Shown in pieces: positions 9,163 through 22,042 of a stretch of DNA of 64,000 nt. The notes below the pieces were generated by a model. The model saw nothing but the letters and a program-made list of their open reading frames with translations. It did no database searches and was not told where the DNA came from. The translations under genes were made by a program, and so were the position numbers. The stretch spans positions 62,001 through 126,000 of the forward strand of contig NZ_VOBG01000004.1 in the NCBI RefSeq assembly GCF_008369295.1, given 5' to 3'. This stretch comes from Pseudomonas sp. ANT_H4 (lineage in GTDB: Bacteria; Pseudomonadota; Gammaproteobacteria; Pseudomonadales; Pseudomonadaceae). Numbering within the stretch: position 1 is the stretch's first letter; each line of letters starts with the position of its first letter.

Positions 9163-9681
9163 TTAGCACTCGTTAAGCCCATCCCGAAACCGAATTGCCA
9201 GTTTCTTCAGTTCCTGGCGCCAGCTTTCCAGCTCTACCCTGCTCAGCGGCGCCGGGCCCTCCTCCAGGCTCACCGCCACGATCAGCGGTTGGGTCACATC
9301 GCCCTTGGGCTTGTGCGGCACCCGTGGCGGCTGGAACATCGCCGCATGGGCCACCAACAAACGCGCCAGCCAACTGTCCGGGCTCTGTGCCATTTCCACC
9401 AGTTCGGCCAACTCCGGGATCGCCATGGACTCCAGCACTTCGCGGGTCAGGATCATCTCGGCCCGTGGCGCACCGGCTTGAGGCAAGCGGTAGAACCCGG
9501 CGATTTCATGGCACAAGCCCAGCAACGCACCATAAAGGTGAAACAACGCCGATTCACGCCCCGCCTGCACCAGCGCGATAGCGTTCATCTCCTTGCCCTC
9601 CTCCGCACGGCCAAGGGCTTCCAGGGACAAACCCGCGAAGTAAATTTTCTGGTTGGTACGGGTATAGAGTTCGTTGGCCAT
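9163..9681 (-). CDS. Conserved hypothetical protein (DUF6586-like)
   Basis: A 172-residue, mostly helical protein without membrane segments or signal peptide. It resembles the Pseudomonas family labelled DUF6586, recalled from memory and not verified. I chose the ATG at 9681 (MANELYTRTNQKIY), with GGAG upstream, over a TTG-like extension to 9753 that would run into a REP repeat. Its position between a small hypothetical gene and topA is conserved in Pseudomonas as I recall. No function is known. Confidence 0.75.
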   Translation of the reverse strand: MANELYTRTNQKIYFAGLSLEALGRAEEGKEMNAIALVQAGRESALFHLYGALLGLCHEIAGFYRLPQAGAPRAEMILTREVLESMAIPELAELVEMAQSPDSWLARLLVAHAAMFQPPRVPHKPKGDVTQPLIVAVSLEEGPAPLSRVELESWRQELKKLAIRFRDGLNEC

Positions 9682-9721
9682 GAAGGCAGTCTCCACAACG
9701 AATAAGGCGTAATACTGGCTG

Positions 9722-9821
9722 TGTAGGAGCGAGCTTGCTCGCGAAGAATTCAAGAATAACGCGTTTAGCCAGAATGCCCGCGTTATCGTTAACGACCTTC
9801 GCGAGCAAGCTCGCTCCTACA
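9722..9821. repeat. BIME (paired REP elements)
   Basis: A perfect 25-base inverted repeat: arms at 9722-9746 and 9797-9821 (TGTAGGAGCGAGCTTGCTCG... and its complement). The inner segment carries CGCGTTATCGTTAACGA, which recurs in the BIME at 17745-17845. Such elements are mobilised by REP-associated transposases in Pseudomonas; no such transposase lies here. It occupies the gap downstream of topA. Confidence 0.9.
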
Positions 9822-9828
9822 AACCGAA

Positions 9829-12450
9829 TCAAGCGCCTTGACGCTTGTCCTCGACCTTCCACTTGCCACCGTCGTAGAACGCTTTCCAGCCGGTAGGCTT
9901 GCCCTCGACTTCGGTCTGTACGTACTGCTCCTTGGTCTTGCGGCTGTAGCGGATCACAGCCGGACGACCGTCGGGATCTTTCTTCGGAGCTTCGCAGAGG
10001 AAGTGGTACTTCGGATCGATCTCGTCCTTGTGGGGCACGATCTCGATCACCAGTGGCGCGCGAGTCTCACGGTTTTTCGGGAACTGGCTGGCTGCCAGGA
10101 ACAAACCAGAAGCACCGTCGCGCAGGATGTAGGTGTCGTTGACCTTCTGGCACTTGAGTTCAGGCATCTTCACCGGGTCCATCTTCGGCGGCGCCGCATC
10201 ACCGCTTTTGAGCAGTTTGCGGGTGTTCTTGCAGGTCGGGTTGGTGCAACCGAAGAACTTGCCGAAACGGCCCGTCTTGAGCTGCATCTCGCTGCCGCAC
10301 TTGTCGCATTCCAGGCTCGGGCCTTCGTAGCCCTTGATACGGTAGCTACCTTCCTCGATCTCGTAGCCGTTGCAATCCGGATTGTTACCGCAGATATGCA
10401 GCTTATGCTTCTCGTCCAACAGGTAGGCGTCCATCGCCGTACTGCAGATCGGGCAACGGTGCTTGCCGCGCAGTACCAGGGATTCAGATTCACCCTCGTC
10501 ATCGGCAGCGATCTCGTCACCCGGCACTAGGTTGACAGTGGCCTTGCAACGCTCTTTCGGCGGCAGGCTGTAGCCCGAGCAACCGAGGAATACACCGGTG
10601 GACGCAGTACGAATCTGCATCGGCCGCCCACAGGTGAGGCACGCAATGTCCGTCATCACCGGCTGGTTGGCGCGCATGCCATTCTCAGCGCTTTCGGCGA
10701 CTTCCAGTTTCTTCTTGAAGTCACCGTAGAACTCGTCGAGTACGTTTTTCCAGTCGCGTTCGCCCTGGGCAACGTCATCGAGGTTCTCTTCCATACCGGC
10801 GGTGAAGCCGTAGTCCATCAGGTTGGAGAAGCTCTCGGATAGACGCTCGGTAACGATGTCGCCCATCTTTTCCGAATAGAAACGACGGTTATGCAGGGCC
10901 ACGTAGCCACGGTCCTGGATGGTGGAGATGATCGCCGCGTAGGTCGAAGGACGACCGATACCGCGTTTTTCCATCTCTTTCACCAGGCTGGCTTCCGAAT
11001 AACGGGCCGGCGGCTTGGTGAAGTGCTGGGTCGGATCAAGCTTGATCAGCTTCATCACGTCGCCCTGAGCCATGTCCGGCAGCACGTCGTCGTCGCCCGG
11101 CTTGGCGATTTGCGGCATGACGCGGGTGTAGCCATCGAACTTGAGGATGCGGCCCTTGGCCCGCAACTCGAAGTCCCCAGCGGCGACGCTGACGGTGGTC
11201 GACAGGTATTGTGCCGGCAGCATCTGGCAGGCCAGGAACTGTCGCCAGATCAACTCGTAGAGGCGCTCAGCGTCACGTTCCATGCCAGTCAGTTTGCTTG
11301 GCTCGGTGTTGGCGTCAGACGGACGAATCGCCTCGTGAGCCTCTTGTGCGCCTTCCTTGCTGCTGTAGACGTTCGGGTTTTCCGGCAGGTACTTCTTGCC
11401 GAACTCGCCTTCAATATAAGTACGCGCCATCGCGACTGCATCCAACGACAGGTTGGTGGAGTCGGTACGCATATAGGTGATGTAGCCCGCTTCATACAGA
11501 CGCTGGGCCATCATCATCGTCTTCTTCACGCCGAAGCCCAGCCGGTTGCTCGCGGCCTGCTGCAAGGTGGAGGTGATGAACGGCGCCGAAGGCTTGCTGC
11601 TGGTGGGCTTGTCTTCACGCTTGACGATGCTGTAGCTGGAAGCCTTGAGCTTCTCCAGCGCGGCCATGGCCTGGGCTTCGTTGAGCGGCTTGAAGGCCTC
11701 GCCTTTCTCGCGGGCCACGTCAAAGCGCACGGTTGCGCCCTTGGCGCTGCCGAGATCAGCATGGATTTCCCAGTATTCTTCAGGGTTGAACGCACGAATC
11801 TCGCGCTCACGCTCCACCACCAGCTTCACCGCTACCGATTGCACACGGCCGGCGGACAGACCACGGGCGATCTTCGCCCACAGCAGTGGCGAGACCATGT
11901 AACCCACGACGCGGTCGAGGAAACGACGGGCCTGTTGAGCGTTGACCCGATCGATGTCCAGTTCGCCCGGCTTGGAGAAGGCTTCCTGAATCGCCTTCTT
12001 GGTGATTTCGTTAAACACCACGCGCTTGTAGCGGCTGTCATCACCACCGATGGCTTCGCGCAGGTGCCAGGCAATGGCTTCCCCCTCGCGATCCAAGTCG
12101 GTTGCGAGATAGATGATGTCAGCATCCTTGGCGAGCCGGCGCAGCTCTTCGATGACCTTTTCCTTGCCCGGGAGGATCTCGTACTGGGCTTTCCAGCCAT
12201 GGTCGGGATCGACACCCATGCGCGAGACCAGCTGCTTGCGCGCTTTCTCTTTAGGCGTTAGTACCGGACCTTCGCCCGCAGCCGCCTTGCCGCGCTTGGC
12301 GGCAGGCTCCTTGCTGGCGCTAGCCGAACCGCTGGTGGGCAGGTCTCGGATATGGCCGATACTCGACTTCACCACGTACTCGTTACCCAAGTACTTGTTG
12401 ATGGTCTTGGCCTTAGCCGGGGATTCCACAATGACCAGCGATTTGCCCAT
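9829..12450 (-). CDS. topA: DNA topoisomerase I
   Basis: An 873-residue type IA topoisomerase that relaxes negative supercoils. The Toprim domain is at the N-terminus ([17 protein letters not shown]) with the metal-binding DxD in TDLDREGEA (Asp118/Asp120); the catalytic tyrosine is Tyr326 in ITYMRTDS. The C-terminus carries three four-cysteine zinc fingers (beginning CLTC, CPIC and CDKC). An insert rich in Ser, Ala and Lys at residues 40-60 is typical of Pseudomonas. I chose the ATG at 12450; the longer frame to 12528 adds 26 residues without similarity. Length matches the genus. Confidence 0.98.
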   Translation of the reverse strand: MGKSLVIVESPAKAKTINKYLGNEYVVKSSIGHIRDLPTSGSASASKEPAAKRGKAAAGEGPVLTPKEKARKQLVSRMGVDPDHGWKAQYEILPGKEKVIEELRRLAKDADIIYLATDLDREGEAIAWHLREAIGGDDSRYKRVVFNEITKKAIQEAFSKPGELDIDRVNAQQARRFLDRVVGYMVSPLLWAKIARGLSAGRVQSVAVKLVVEREREIRAFNPEEYWEIHADLGSAKGATVRFDVAREKGEAFKPLNEAQAMAALEKLKASSYSIVKREDKPTSSKPSAPFITSTLQQAASNRLGFGVKKTMMMAQRLYEAGYITYMRTDSTNLSLDAVAMARTYIEGEFGKKYLPENPNVYSSKEGAQEAHEAIRPSDANTEPSKLTGMERDAERLYELIWRQFLACQMLPAQYLSTTVSVAAGDFELRAKGRILKFDGYTRVMPQIAKPGDDDVLPDMAQGDVMKLIKLDPTQHFTKPPARYSEASLVKEMEKRGIGRPSTYAAIISTIQDRGYVALHNRRFYSEKMGDIVTERLSESFSNLMDYGFTAGMEENLDDVAQGERDWKNVLDEFYGDFKKKLEVAESAENGMRANQPVMTDIACLTCGRPMQIRTASTGVFLGCSGYSLPPKERCKATVNLVPGDEIAADDEGESESLVLRGKHRCPICSTAMDAYLLDEKHKLHICGNNPDCNGYEIEEGSYRIKGYEGPSLECDKCGSEMQLKTGRFGKFFGCTNPTCKNTRKLLKSGDAAPPKMDPVKMPELKCQKVNDTYILRDGASGLFLAASQFPKNRETRAPLVIEIVPHKDEIDPKYHFLCEAPKKDPDGRPAVIRYSRKTKEQYVQTEVEGKPTGWKAFYDGGKWKVEDKRQGA

Positions 12451-12564
12451 GGATCGGAAAATTCCTGAATTCGAGAAGTGAAAGGCGGTTGGCGCCTGAC
12501 GCGGCAACGCTATATATAGTGGCAACAAGGTGAGGTCAAGCGCAGCATTGCGCGCGGCCTGCCT

Positions 12565-12801
12565 TTATTGCGCTGAAAAAAGGCTCGGTTCGACCTGGAT
12601 CAAAGCAAAGCGCGGGACCTGCTCGCCGTCAACTTCGACGGTCTCCAGGAACATGCTCAAGGGACGCACCCAAAAGCCGTAATCGCCATACAGTGCTTGG
12701 TAAAACACCACTTCTTCTTCGGTCTCGGAATGCCGCGCAACATTAAAAACGCGGTACTGCGGACCTTTATAATGCTGGTAGAGCCCGGGTTCGACTTTCA
12801 T
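12565..12801 (-). CDS. DUF1653 family protein
   Basis: A 78-residue protein matching DUF1653: the diagnostic start GLYQHYKGPQYRV, then VVFYQALYGDYGFWVRP, forms a small beta-barrel-like fold. Its function is unknown; bacterial members occur alone or fused to other enzymes. It lies between topA and fadA on the same strand, beyond the fadA terminator, so it is probably transcribed separately or by read-through. Confidence 0.85.
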   Translation of the reverse strand: MKVEPGLYQHYKGPQYRVFNVARHSETEEEVVFYQALYGDYGFWVRPLSMFLETVEVDGEQVPRFALIQVEPSLFSAQ

Positions 12802-12835
12802 GCTCTGGCGCTCTTACAAAACTTGTTAAAAAAAA

Positions 12836-12882
12836 AATACAAAAACTTCCAAAAAACAAAAAACCGGGGCACTTGGCCCCGG
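12836..12882 (-). terminator. Rho-independent terminator of fadBA
   Basis: CCGGGGC/GCCCCGG (12864-12882) is a 7-bp GC stem with a 5-base loop. On the minus strand it is followed by a long T-rich tract (A-rich 12836-12863 on the plus strand), ideally placed about 20 bp after the fadA stop. Confidence 0.9.
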
Positions 12883-12900
12883 CTTCCGTCAACACAACGT

Positions 12901-16253
<3,353 letters not shown>

Positions 16254-16644
16254 CAACTGATCTCCACGATATGGAAGCTGAACAGTACACGTCGGACGCA
16301 GGCACAAGCTTCAGCATTGACGTTACCGTCGATGCTAACGCCAATTCGCCAGGCACACCCGCCAACGCGATAGTCGGGATTCTGTAGAAGCGCTCGCTAA
16401 TACAAACGCTCAATTCATACGCCCGTTTGATTTGGGTACGCCACCTTCATCCAAATTCCGACAATTGTCAATCGCCCGAAAGGGCCTGAAAAACGCGACT
16501 TTTCAGTCATTTCAGAACCATGAGGGCAAGTTGCAGGCGGATGGATGGCGAACCATTCACGCAATCAATAATAAGAAAATACGTGCGAAGGCCTGTACAG
16601 ACTGGCGTCAGCAGCTACGCTAGCGGCAACCTTAGCAAGATCAC
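16254..16644. other. Upstream region of fadB; no confident gene
   Basis: About 390 bp with lower GC content than its neighbours. It should contain the fadBA promoter on the minus strand. The half-sites CAAACG (16403-16408) and CGTTTG (16424-16429) form an inverted pair with a 15-base spacer; this resembles PsrA half-sites, but the spacing is wider than the N2-4 consensus. A 63-codon plus-strand frame at 16432-16623 lacks a ribosome-binding site and is probably not coding. Confidence 0.5.
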
Positions 16645-16731
16645 ATGAACGCTTGGATGAATATCCGGCGTGAAATGAAAGCCAGCATTGAAGAGTTTCC
16701 GGCCTGCCTGGCCAACCCCGCCCGATGTTGA
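16645..16731 (+). CDS. Possible 28-residue microprotein or sRNA (uncertain)
   Basis: A short frame starting MNAWMNIRREMKASIE and ending inside the hairpin at 16720-16746. There is no clear Shine-Dalgarno. Its main support is that a good plus-strand terminator follows directly, implying a plus-strand transcript between fadB and the next gene. It could equally be a non-coding RNA. I do not recognise the sequence. Confidence 0.25.
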   Translation: MNAWMNIRREMKASIEEFPACLANPARC

Positions 16732-16746
16732 TATCGGGCTTTTTAT
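16720..16746 (+). terminator. Rho-independent terminator without an assigned gene
   Basis: GCCCGAT-GTTGAT-ATCGGGC followed by TTTTTATT is a standard intrinsic terminator reading on the plus strand. The neighbouring genes are both on the minus strand, so the transcript it ends is not accounted for. Confidence 0.75.
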
Positions 16747-16769
16747 TGCCCGCGAAAACATACCGCCCC

Positions 16770-17207
16770 TCAGGCCAGCGCCTTGAGCAACGCAGTAATG
16801 TCCTGCAAAACACTCATCTCACCCTTCTCACCCCAGTACAAAGTGATCATCTGCGCATCCGCCTCCACCTTGTAGACGTTGTCGGGCAGCGTCGCAAAAT
16901 GTGGCAACAATTTCTCGTCAACGCAGACTTCCTGCCACTGGTTGACCCACACACCCGGCTCCAACTGCCAATAGCTCCAGATCGAAGGCCGGCTGCCGCG
17001 CCGTGGCCGGTGATACTGCGCACACGGGCTCGGCGGCTCCTGCTTGAGCCAGTGCGGCCAATCCTGGGGCGCCAGTTGCATGGCCAGGCCAATGCGGCGT
17101 GCCTCCATGCGCAGGGCCATGCGTCCACTCGAATGACGCGATGGACGCAGCCATGCCAGAGGGCTCAAAACCACCGCAAGGATTGACACCACTATCCAGA
17201 CCGTCAT
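16770..17207 (-). CDS. Membrane-anchored conserved hypothetical protein
   Basis: A 145-residue protein with one N-terminal hydrophobic segment (VWIVVSILAVVLSPLAWL) followed by a basic stretch, giving a single membrane anchor with the soluble domain probably in the cytoplasm. The rest is Trp-rich (WPHWLKQEPP, WSYWQLEPGVWVNQWQ). I chose the ATG at 17207 with GGGAG upstream. It lies divergent from the universal stress protein gene. A gene in this place is conserved in P. aeruginosa as I recall; function unknown. Confidence 0.8.
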   Translation of the reverse strand: MTVWIVVSILAVVLSPLAWLRPSRHSSGRMALRMEARRIGLAMQLAPQDWPHWLKQEPPSPCAQYHRPRRGSRPSIWSYWQLEPGVWVNQWQEVCVDEKLLPHFATLPDNVYKVEADAQMITLYWGEKGEMSVLQDITALLKALA

Positions 17208-17311
17208 ATGTGTACTCCCGAATTCTTGATGAGCGGATTTGACCTGACGCAAGCCCATCCGCTTGAAACCAGCCATACTGAACTTATCGCTTTCCTTTGG
17301 AGGAACTCTTC

Positions 17312-17749
17312 ATGCCCTACCAACATATTCTGGTCGCTGTGGATCTGACCGAAGAGTGCGATCCGGTGATCAAACGCGCCGTTGAACTTGCCGGCGACAC
17401 CGTCAAGCTGTCCCTGGTGCATATCGTCGAGCCCATGGCCATGGCCTTTGGCGGCGATGTACCGATGGACCTTTCACAATTGCAACAACAACAGTTCGAT
17501 CAAGCCAAAGAACGTCTTGAGCGATTGATTGCCAAGTATCCGGCACTGAAAAAAGATCAGAGCCACCTGACCTACGGCCAGCCGCGCCAGGAAATCCATC
17601 ACCTGGCCAAGGAACAAGGCTGTGACCTGATTGTGGTCGGCAGCCATGGCCGTCATGGCCTGGCCTTGCTGCTGGGCTCCACCGCCAATGATGTGCTGCA
17701 TGGCGCGCCATGTGATGTGCTGGCAGTGAGACTGATCAAAGCAGTGTAG
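17312..17749 (+). CDS. Universal stress protein, UspA family
   Basis: A 145-residue cytoplasmic Usp-fold protein starting MPYQHILVAVDLTEE. The C-terminal VVGSHGRHGLALLLGSTAND is close to the ATP-binding pattern G-2x-G-9x-G(S/T) but has eight instead of nine spacer residues, so nucleotide binding is likely yet not certain. The ATG at 17312 follows GGAGG. Its stop codon lies within the first REP arm of the repeat at 17745. Family members are induced by starvation and other stresses. Confidence 0.92.
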   Translation: MPYQHILVAVDLTEECDPVIKRAVELAGDTVKLSLVHIVEPMAMAFGGDVPMDLSQLQQQQFDQAKERLERLIAKYPALKKDQSHLTYGQPRQEIHHLAKEQGCDLIVVGSHGRHGLALLLGSTANDVLHGAPCDVLAVRLIKAV

Positions 17750-17845
17750 GAGCGAGCTTGCTCGCGAAAAACCTGAGAGCACCTCACCGTGTCAGGCACC
17801 CCGCGTTATCGTTAACGAGCATCACGAGCAAACTAGTTCCTACAA
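17745..17845. repeat. BIME (paired REP elements), second copy of this subtype
   Basis: The left arm TGTAGGAGCGAGCTTGCTCG begins inside the stop codon region of the stress protein gene; the right arm (ending ~17845) is diverged. The inner CGCGTTATCGTTAACGA is identical to the BIME at 9722-9821, showing common origin. Confidence 0.85.
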
Positions 17846-17884
17846 AAAACCCGGCGTTCACCTAAGTGCACGCCGGGTTTTTTT
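17846..17884. terminator. Bidirectional terminator
   Basis: CCCGGCGT...ACGCCGGG stem with A-run before and T-run after, placed between the convergent stress protein and uup genes. Confidence 0.9.
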
Positions 17885-17900
17885 ATTACCGCAGAATCAA

Positions 17901-19811
17901 TCAGGCATCCAGCTCGGCCCAACGCTCAACCAATACGTCCAACTCAGCCTGCAACTGCTCAAGGGAAGCAATGACCTTGGCGGTTTCAACCGCAGGACGC
18001 TGATAGAAACTCGCGTCAGCCATTTCGGCCTCGACGCCAGCAATCTGCTTTTCCTTGGCGTCGATATCACCCGGCAACGCTTCCAGCTCGCGCTGCAGCT
18101 TGTAGCTGAGCTTCTTCTTTGCCACCGGTGCTTCTGCAGGAGCAGCGGCAGCCGGCGTCACCACGGCCGAAGCCAGGTCAGCCTTGCCGGATTTGCTTTC
18201 GGTCACGCCCAGCAGGCGCGGCGAGCCGCCCTGACGCAGCCAGTCCTGATAACCACCGACGTATTCGCGAACCTTGCCTTCACCTTCAAAGACCAGGGTG
18301 CTGGTGACCACGTTGTCGAGGAATGCCCGATCGTGACTGACCATCAGCACGGTGCCGTTGAAAGTCAACAAGACCTCTTCCAGCAGCTCCAGGGTTTCCA
18401 CGTCCAGGTCGTTGGTCGGTTCATCGAGCACCAGCAGGTTGGCCGGTTTGCTGAACAGCTTGGCCAACAGCAGGCGCGCACGCTCACCGCCAGACAATGC
18501 CTTGACCGGCGTACGTGCACGTTGCGGGCTGAACAGGAAGTCGCCCAGGTAGCTCAGCACGTGGCGGCTCTGGCCGTCGATATCGATAAAGTCGCGACCT
18601 TCGGCGACGTTGTCGATCACGGTTTTCTCTAGGTCCAACTGGTGACGCAACTGGTCGAAGTAGGCTACGTCGATGCGCGTGCCCTCTTCCACTTTACCGC
18701 TGGTCGGTTGAAGGCCGTTGAGCATCAGCTTGAGCAAGGTGGTCTTGCCGGTACCGTTGGCGCCGAGCAAACCAATGCGGTCGCCGCGCTGCAGGACCAT
18801 CGAGAAGTCCTTGATCAGGAACGGGCCGCCCGGGTGAGCGAAGCTCACGTTGTCCAGGACCATTACCTGCTTACCCGACTTGTCGGCGGTATCCAGCTGA
18901 ATGTTGGCCTTGCCGGTGCGCTCACGACGCTCGCTACGCTCGTTGCGCAGGGCTTTCAGGGCGCGTACGCGACCTTCGTTACGGGTGCGACGCGCCTTGA
19001 TGCCCTGCCGGATCCAGACTTCTTCCTGGGCAAGCTTCTTGTCGAACAGCGCGTTGGCGGTATCTTCAGCCGACAGAGCCGCCTCTTTATGTACCAGGAA
19101 GCTGGCGTAGTCGCCGTCCCAGTCGATCAGGCCACCGCGATCCAGTTCCAGGATGCGGGTCGCTAGGTTTTGCAGGAAGGAACGGTCGTGCGTGATAAAC
19201 AGCACAGCGCCCTGGAAGTCCTTGAGGGCTTCTTCCAGCCAGGCAATTGCGCCGATATCCAGGTGGTTAGTCGGTTCGTCGAGCAGCAACAGGTCCGGTT
19301 CGGAAACCAGGGCCTGGGCCAGCAGGACGCGACGACGCCAGCCGCCGGACAATTCGGCGAGGGTCTTGTCGGCAGGCAGTTGCAGGCGGCTGAGGGTGCT
19401 GTCGACCAATTGCTGCAGGCGCCAGCCGTCACGGGCTTCGAGGTCGTGCTGGACGTGCATCAGCTTGTCCAGGTCAGCGGCGGTGACGATGTTCTGGCTC
19501 AAGTGGTGGTATTGCGCAAGCAACTCACCGACACCATCCAGGCCTTCGGCAACCACGTCGAACACAGTCCGTTCGTCGGCCACCGGCAATTCTTGCGGCA
19601 ATTCGCCAATCTTGAGGCCCGGGGCGCGCCAGACAGAGCCTTCATCGGGCTTCTGGTCGCCTTTTACCAGCTTCATCATGCTGGACTTGCCGGTGCCGTT
19701 GCGGCCGATGATACACACCCGCTCACCACGGGCGATCTGCCAGGACACCTTGTCCAACAACGGCATAGCGCCGAAAGCAAGGGACACATCGCTGAATTTG
19801 AGCAGGGTCAT
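17901..19811 (-). CDS. uup: ABC-F ATPase Uup
   Basis: A 636-residue cytoplasmic protein with two ABC domains and no membrane segments. The first Walker A is GRNGTGKSS and the second GANGTGKTT; signatures LSGGWRRR and LSGGERAR; both Walker B motifs end in LLDEPTN. The charged C-terminal ~80 residues (beginning KKKLSYKLQRELEALPG) form the coiled coil that binds branched DNA in Uup. ABC-F proteins of this group influence transposon excision and ribosome function. I chose the ATG at 19811 with GGAG upstream; the longer frame adds 61 unrelated residues. Confidence 0.94.
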   Translation of the reverse strand: MTLLKFSDVSLAFGAMPLLDKVSWQIARGERVCIIGRNGTGKSSMMKLVKGDQKPDEGSVWRAPGLKIGELPQELPVADERTVFDVVAEGLDGVGELLAQYHHLSQNIVTAADLDKLMHVQHDLEARDGWRLQQLVDSTLSRLQLPADKTLAELSGGWRRRVLLAQALVSEPDLLLLDEPTNHLDIGAIAWLEEALKDFQGAVLFITHDRSFLQNLATRILELDRGGLIDWDGDYASFLVHKEAALSAEDTANALFDKKLAQEEVWIRQGIKARRTRNEGRVRALKALRNERSERRERTGKANIQLDTADKSGKQVMVLDNVSFAHPGGPFLIKDFSMVLQRGDRIGLLGANGTGKTTLLKLMLNGLQPTSGKVEEGTRIDVAYFDQLRHQLDLEKTVIDNVAEGRDFIDIDGQSRHVLSYLGDFLFSPQRARTPVKALSGGERARLLLAKLFSKPANLLVLDEPTNDLDVETLELLEEVLLTFNGTVLMVSHDRAFLDNVVTSTLVFEGEGKVREYVGGYQDWLRQGGSPRLLGVTESKSGKADLASAVVTPAAAAPAEAPVAKKKLSYKLQRELEALPGDIDAKEKQIAGVEAEMADASFYQRPAVETAKVIASLEQLQAELDVLVERWAELDA

Positions 19812-20023
19812 GAGCTTCTCCAAAAACTGGGCGCGTATTCTACCTGACTTAGGGCCTGAGGCGGCCGGCATTTTCGCCGCCGACATGTTCTGCAGAAGAT
19901 TTCCAGCGAACTTGAACGAAGCAGCCGGCAAAGCTTTCACCGGTTGCAGGCAAAAGGCTAAGCTAGAGGTAATCAGTGTCGGCAGGGTCGGCACTAGTCG
20001 TGATTTCTCTGCACGGACGTCTC

Positions 20024-21952
20024 ATGCGCAGTCGCCTTTTCAATTTTTTATCTTGCCTACTTCTTTCCGCCACTGCCGCTCAAACCGCCCAGGCTGTGGA
20101 CTTGACCACCCAACGCCAATATTACGATCAAGCCAAGCGGGCATTGGCCAAAGGCGACACTGGCCCTTACATGCAATACAGCCAGGCCCTGGCGGATTAT
20201 CCGCTGACGCCGTACCTGGCCTACGACGAACTGACCGCCCGACTGAAATCCGCCAGCAACCAGGAGATCGAACAATTCCTGGCAAAAAACGGCGACCTGC
20301 CCCAGGCCAACTGGATGAAACTGCGCTGGTTACGCTGGCTGGCCGAACGGGGTGACTGGCAGACCTTTGAAAAGTACTACGACGCCAAGCTCAATTTCAC
20401 CGAACTGGACTGCCTCCATGGCCAGTTCCAGCTAAGCCACAACCTCAAGGCCGAAGGCTATAAAACTGCCGAGAAACTGTGGCTCACCGGTAAATCCCAA
20501 CCCGCCGCCTGCGATGCGACGTTTGGACAATGGGCCGCTGACGGCCAACTGACCGAACAGAAAATCTGGGACCGCACCAAACTGGCCGCCGAAGCGCGCA
20601 ACTACGCGCTGGCCAACAGCCTGGTGAAAACCCTGCCCACCCTCGGCGTCCAAGGCCGACTGATGGTGGACGTCGCGCAAAAGCCTGACTTGCTCAGCGA
20701 CCCATCACGCTTCCTGCCGGCGACCGAGGCAATGTCCGACGCGGTCGGCCTGGGTCTTCGCCGCCTGGCACGCCAGGACCCCGAAAAGGCCTTGGCCTTG
20801 CTCGATGGGTATGCCACCAGCATGCATTTCTCCCGTGACGAAAAAGTGTCCATCGCCCGGGAAATCGGCTTGACCCTGGCGCGACGCTACGACCCTCGCG
20901 CCCTGGACGTGATGACCAAATACGACCCGGAATTGCGGGACAACACCGTTTCCGAATGGCGCCTGCGGCTGCTGTTGCGCCTCGCTCGCTGGGAAGACGC
21001 TTATCAATTGACTCGCAAACTGCCCCAGGACCTGGCCACCACCAACCGCTGGCGCTACTGGCAAGCCCGCGCCCTAGAGTTGGCCGAACCGAAAAACCCG
21101 CACGCCTTGGTGCTGTACAAGGGCTTGGCGCAGGAGCGGGACTTCTACGGTTTCCTCGCGGCGGATCGCTCCCAAGCTCCGTACCAGTTGAACAACAAGC
21201 CACTGGTGATGAGTCAGGCGCTGGTCAACAAGGTACGTAACACCCCTGGCGTACGCCGCGCCCTGGAGTTCTACGCCCGTGGCCAGATCGTCGATGGCCG
21301 CCGCGAGTGGTACCACGTCAGCCGCCACTTCAACCGCGATGAAATGGTCGCCCAGGCCAAGCTGGCCTATGACATGAAGTGGTATTTCCCGGCAATTCGC
21401 ACCATTAGCCAGGCAAAATACTGGGACGACCTGGACATCCGTTTCCCCATGGCCCACCGCGATACCCTGGTGCGCGAAGCCAAAGTTCGCGGCCTGCACT
21501 CAAGCTGGGTGTTTGCCATCACCCGCCAGGAAAGCGCCTTCATGGACGACGCCCGCTCCGGCGTCGGCGCCAGCGGCCTGATGCAACTGATGCCCGCCAC
21601 CGCCAAGGAAACCGCGCGCAAGTTCAGCATCCCGCTAGCCTCACCGCAGCAAGTGCTGGACCCGGACAAGAACATCCAGCTCGGCGCTGCGTACCTCAGC
21701 CAGGTTCACAGCCAATTCAATGGCAACCGGGTCCTCGCTTCTGCCGCCTACAACGCAGGCCCCGGCCGGGTGCGCCAATGGCTGCGCGGCGCTGATCACC
21801 TGAGTTTCGACGTGTGGGTGGAAAGCATCCCATTCGACGAAACCCGCCAGTACGTGCAGAACGTGCTGTCTTACTCGGTGATCTACGGGCAAAAGCTCAA
21901 CGCACCACAGCCTTTGGTGGATTGGCATGAGCGGTATTTTGATGATCAGTAA
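20024..21952 (+). CDS. slt: Soluble lytic murein transglycosylase
   Basis: A 642-residue periplasmic enzyme that cleaves MurNAc-GlcNAc bonds forming 1,6-anhydro ends. It opens with a signal peptide (MRSRLFNFLSCLLLSATAAQ, cleavage after AQA). A long alpha-superhelical U domain is followed by the catalytic SLT domain, with Glu503 in ITRQESAF and the GASGLMQLMPATA motif. Length and layout match Slt70. The ATG at 20024 precedes the signal peptide; the upstream in-frame ATG at 19976 would spoil it. Its anhydro-muropeptide products feed the recycling route that includes NagZ, encoded at 5388. Confidence 0.96.
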   Translation: MRSRLFNFLSCLLLSATAAQTAQAVDLTTQRQYYDQAKRALAKGDTGPYMQYSQALADYPLTPYLAYDELTARLKSASNQEIEQFLAKNGDLPQANWMKLRWLRWLAERGDWQTFEKYYDAKLNFTELDCLHGQFQLSHNLKAEGYKTAEKLWLTGKSQPAACDATFGQWAADGQLTEQKIWDRTKLAAEARNYALANSLVKTLPTLGVQGRLMVDVAQKPDLLSDPSRFLPATEAMSDAVGLGLRRLARQDPEKALALLDGYATSMHFSRDEKVSIAREIGLTLARRYDPRALDVMTKYDPELRDNTVSEWRLRLLLRLARWEDAYQLTRKLPQDLATTNRWRYWQARALELAEPKNPHALVLYKGLAQERDFYGFLAADRSQAPYQLNNKPLVMSQALVNKVRNTPGVRRALEFYARGQIVDGRREWYHVSRHFNRDEMVAQAKLAYDMKWYFPAIRTISQAKYWDDLDIRFPMAHRDTLVREAKVRGLHSSWVFAITRQESAFMDDARSGVGASGLMQLMPATAKETARKFSIPLASPQQVLDPDKNIQLGAAYLSQVHSQFNGNRVLASAAYNAGPGRVRQWLRGADHLSFDVWVESIPFDETRQYVQNVLSYSVIYGQKLNAPQPLVDWHERYFDDQ

Positions 21953-21996
21953 GATGGCAGTGGCAAGCGACAAGCCTTGAGCTTCAAGCTGAAATG

Positions 21997-22030
21997 AAAA
22001 TGCCCGCATTAAGAGATGCGGGCATTTTTT
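21997..22030. terminator. Bidirectional terminator between slt and the ABC transporter
   Basis: AAAATGCCCGCA...TGCGGGCATTTTTT, a strong stem with A/T flanks in the convergent gap. Confidence 0.92.
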
Positions 22031-22042
22031 ATGGCCGACGAT

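Noticed and set aside
9722..9821. CRISPR-like repeated sequence
   Set aside because: Inverted pair of REP arms without regular spacers; no cas genes in the window.
10891..12261. 456-codon open frame on the plus strand opposite topA
   Set aside because: Mirror frame of a high-GC gene; topA on the minus strand has all catalytic motifs and the plus frame has no ribosome-binding site or recognisable domain.
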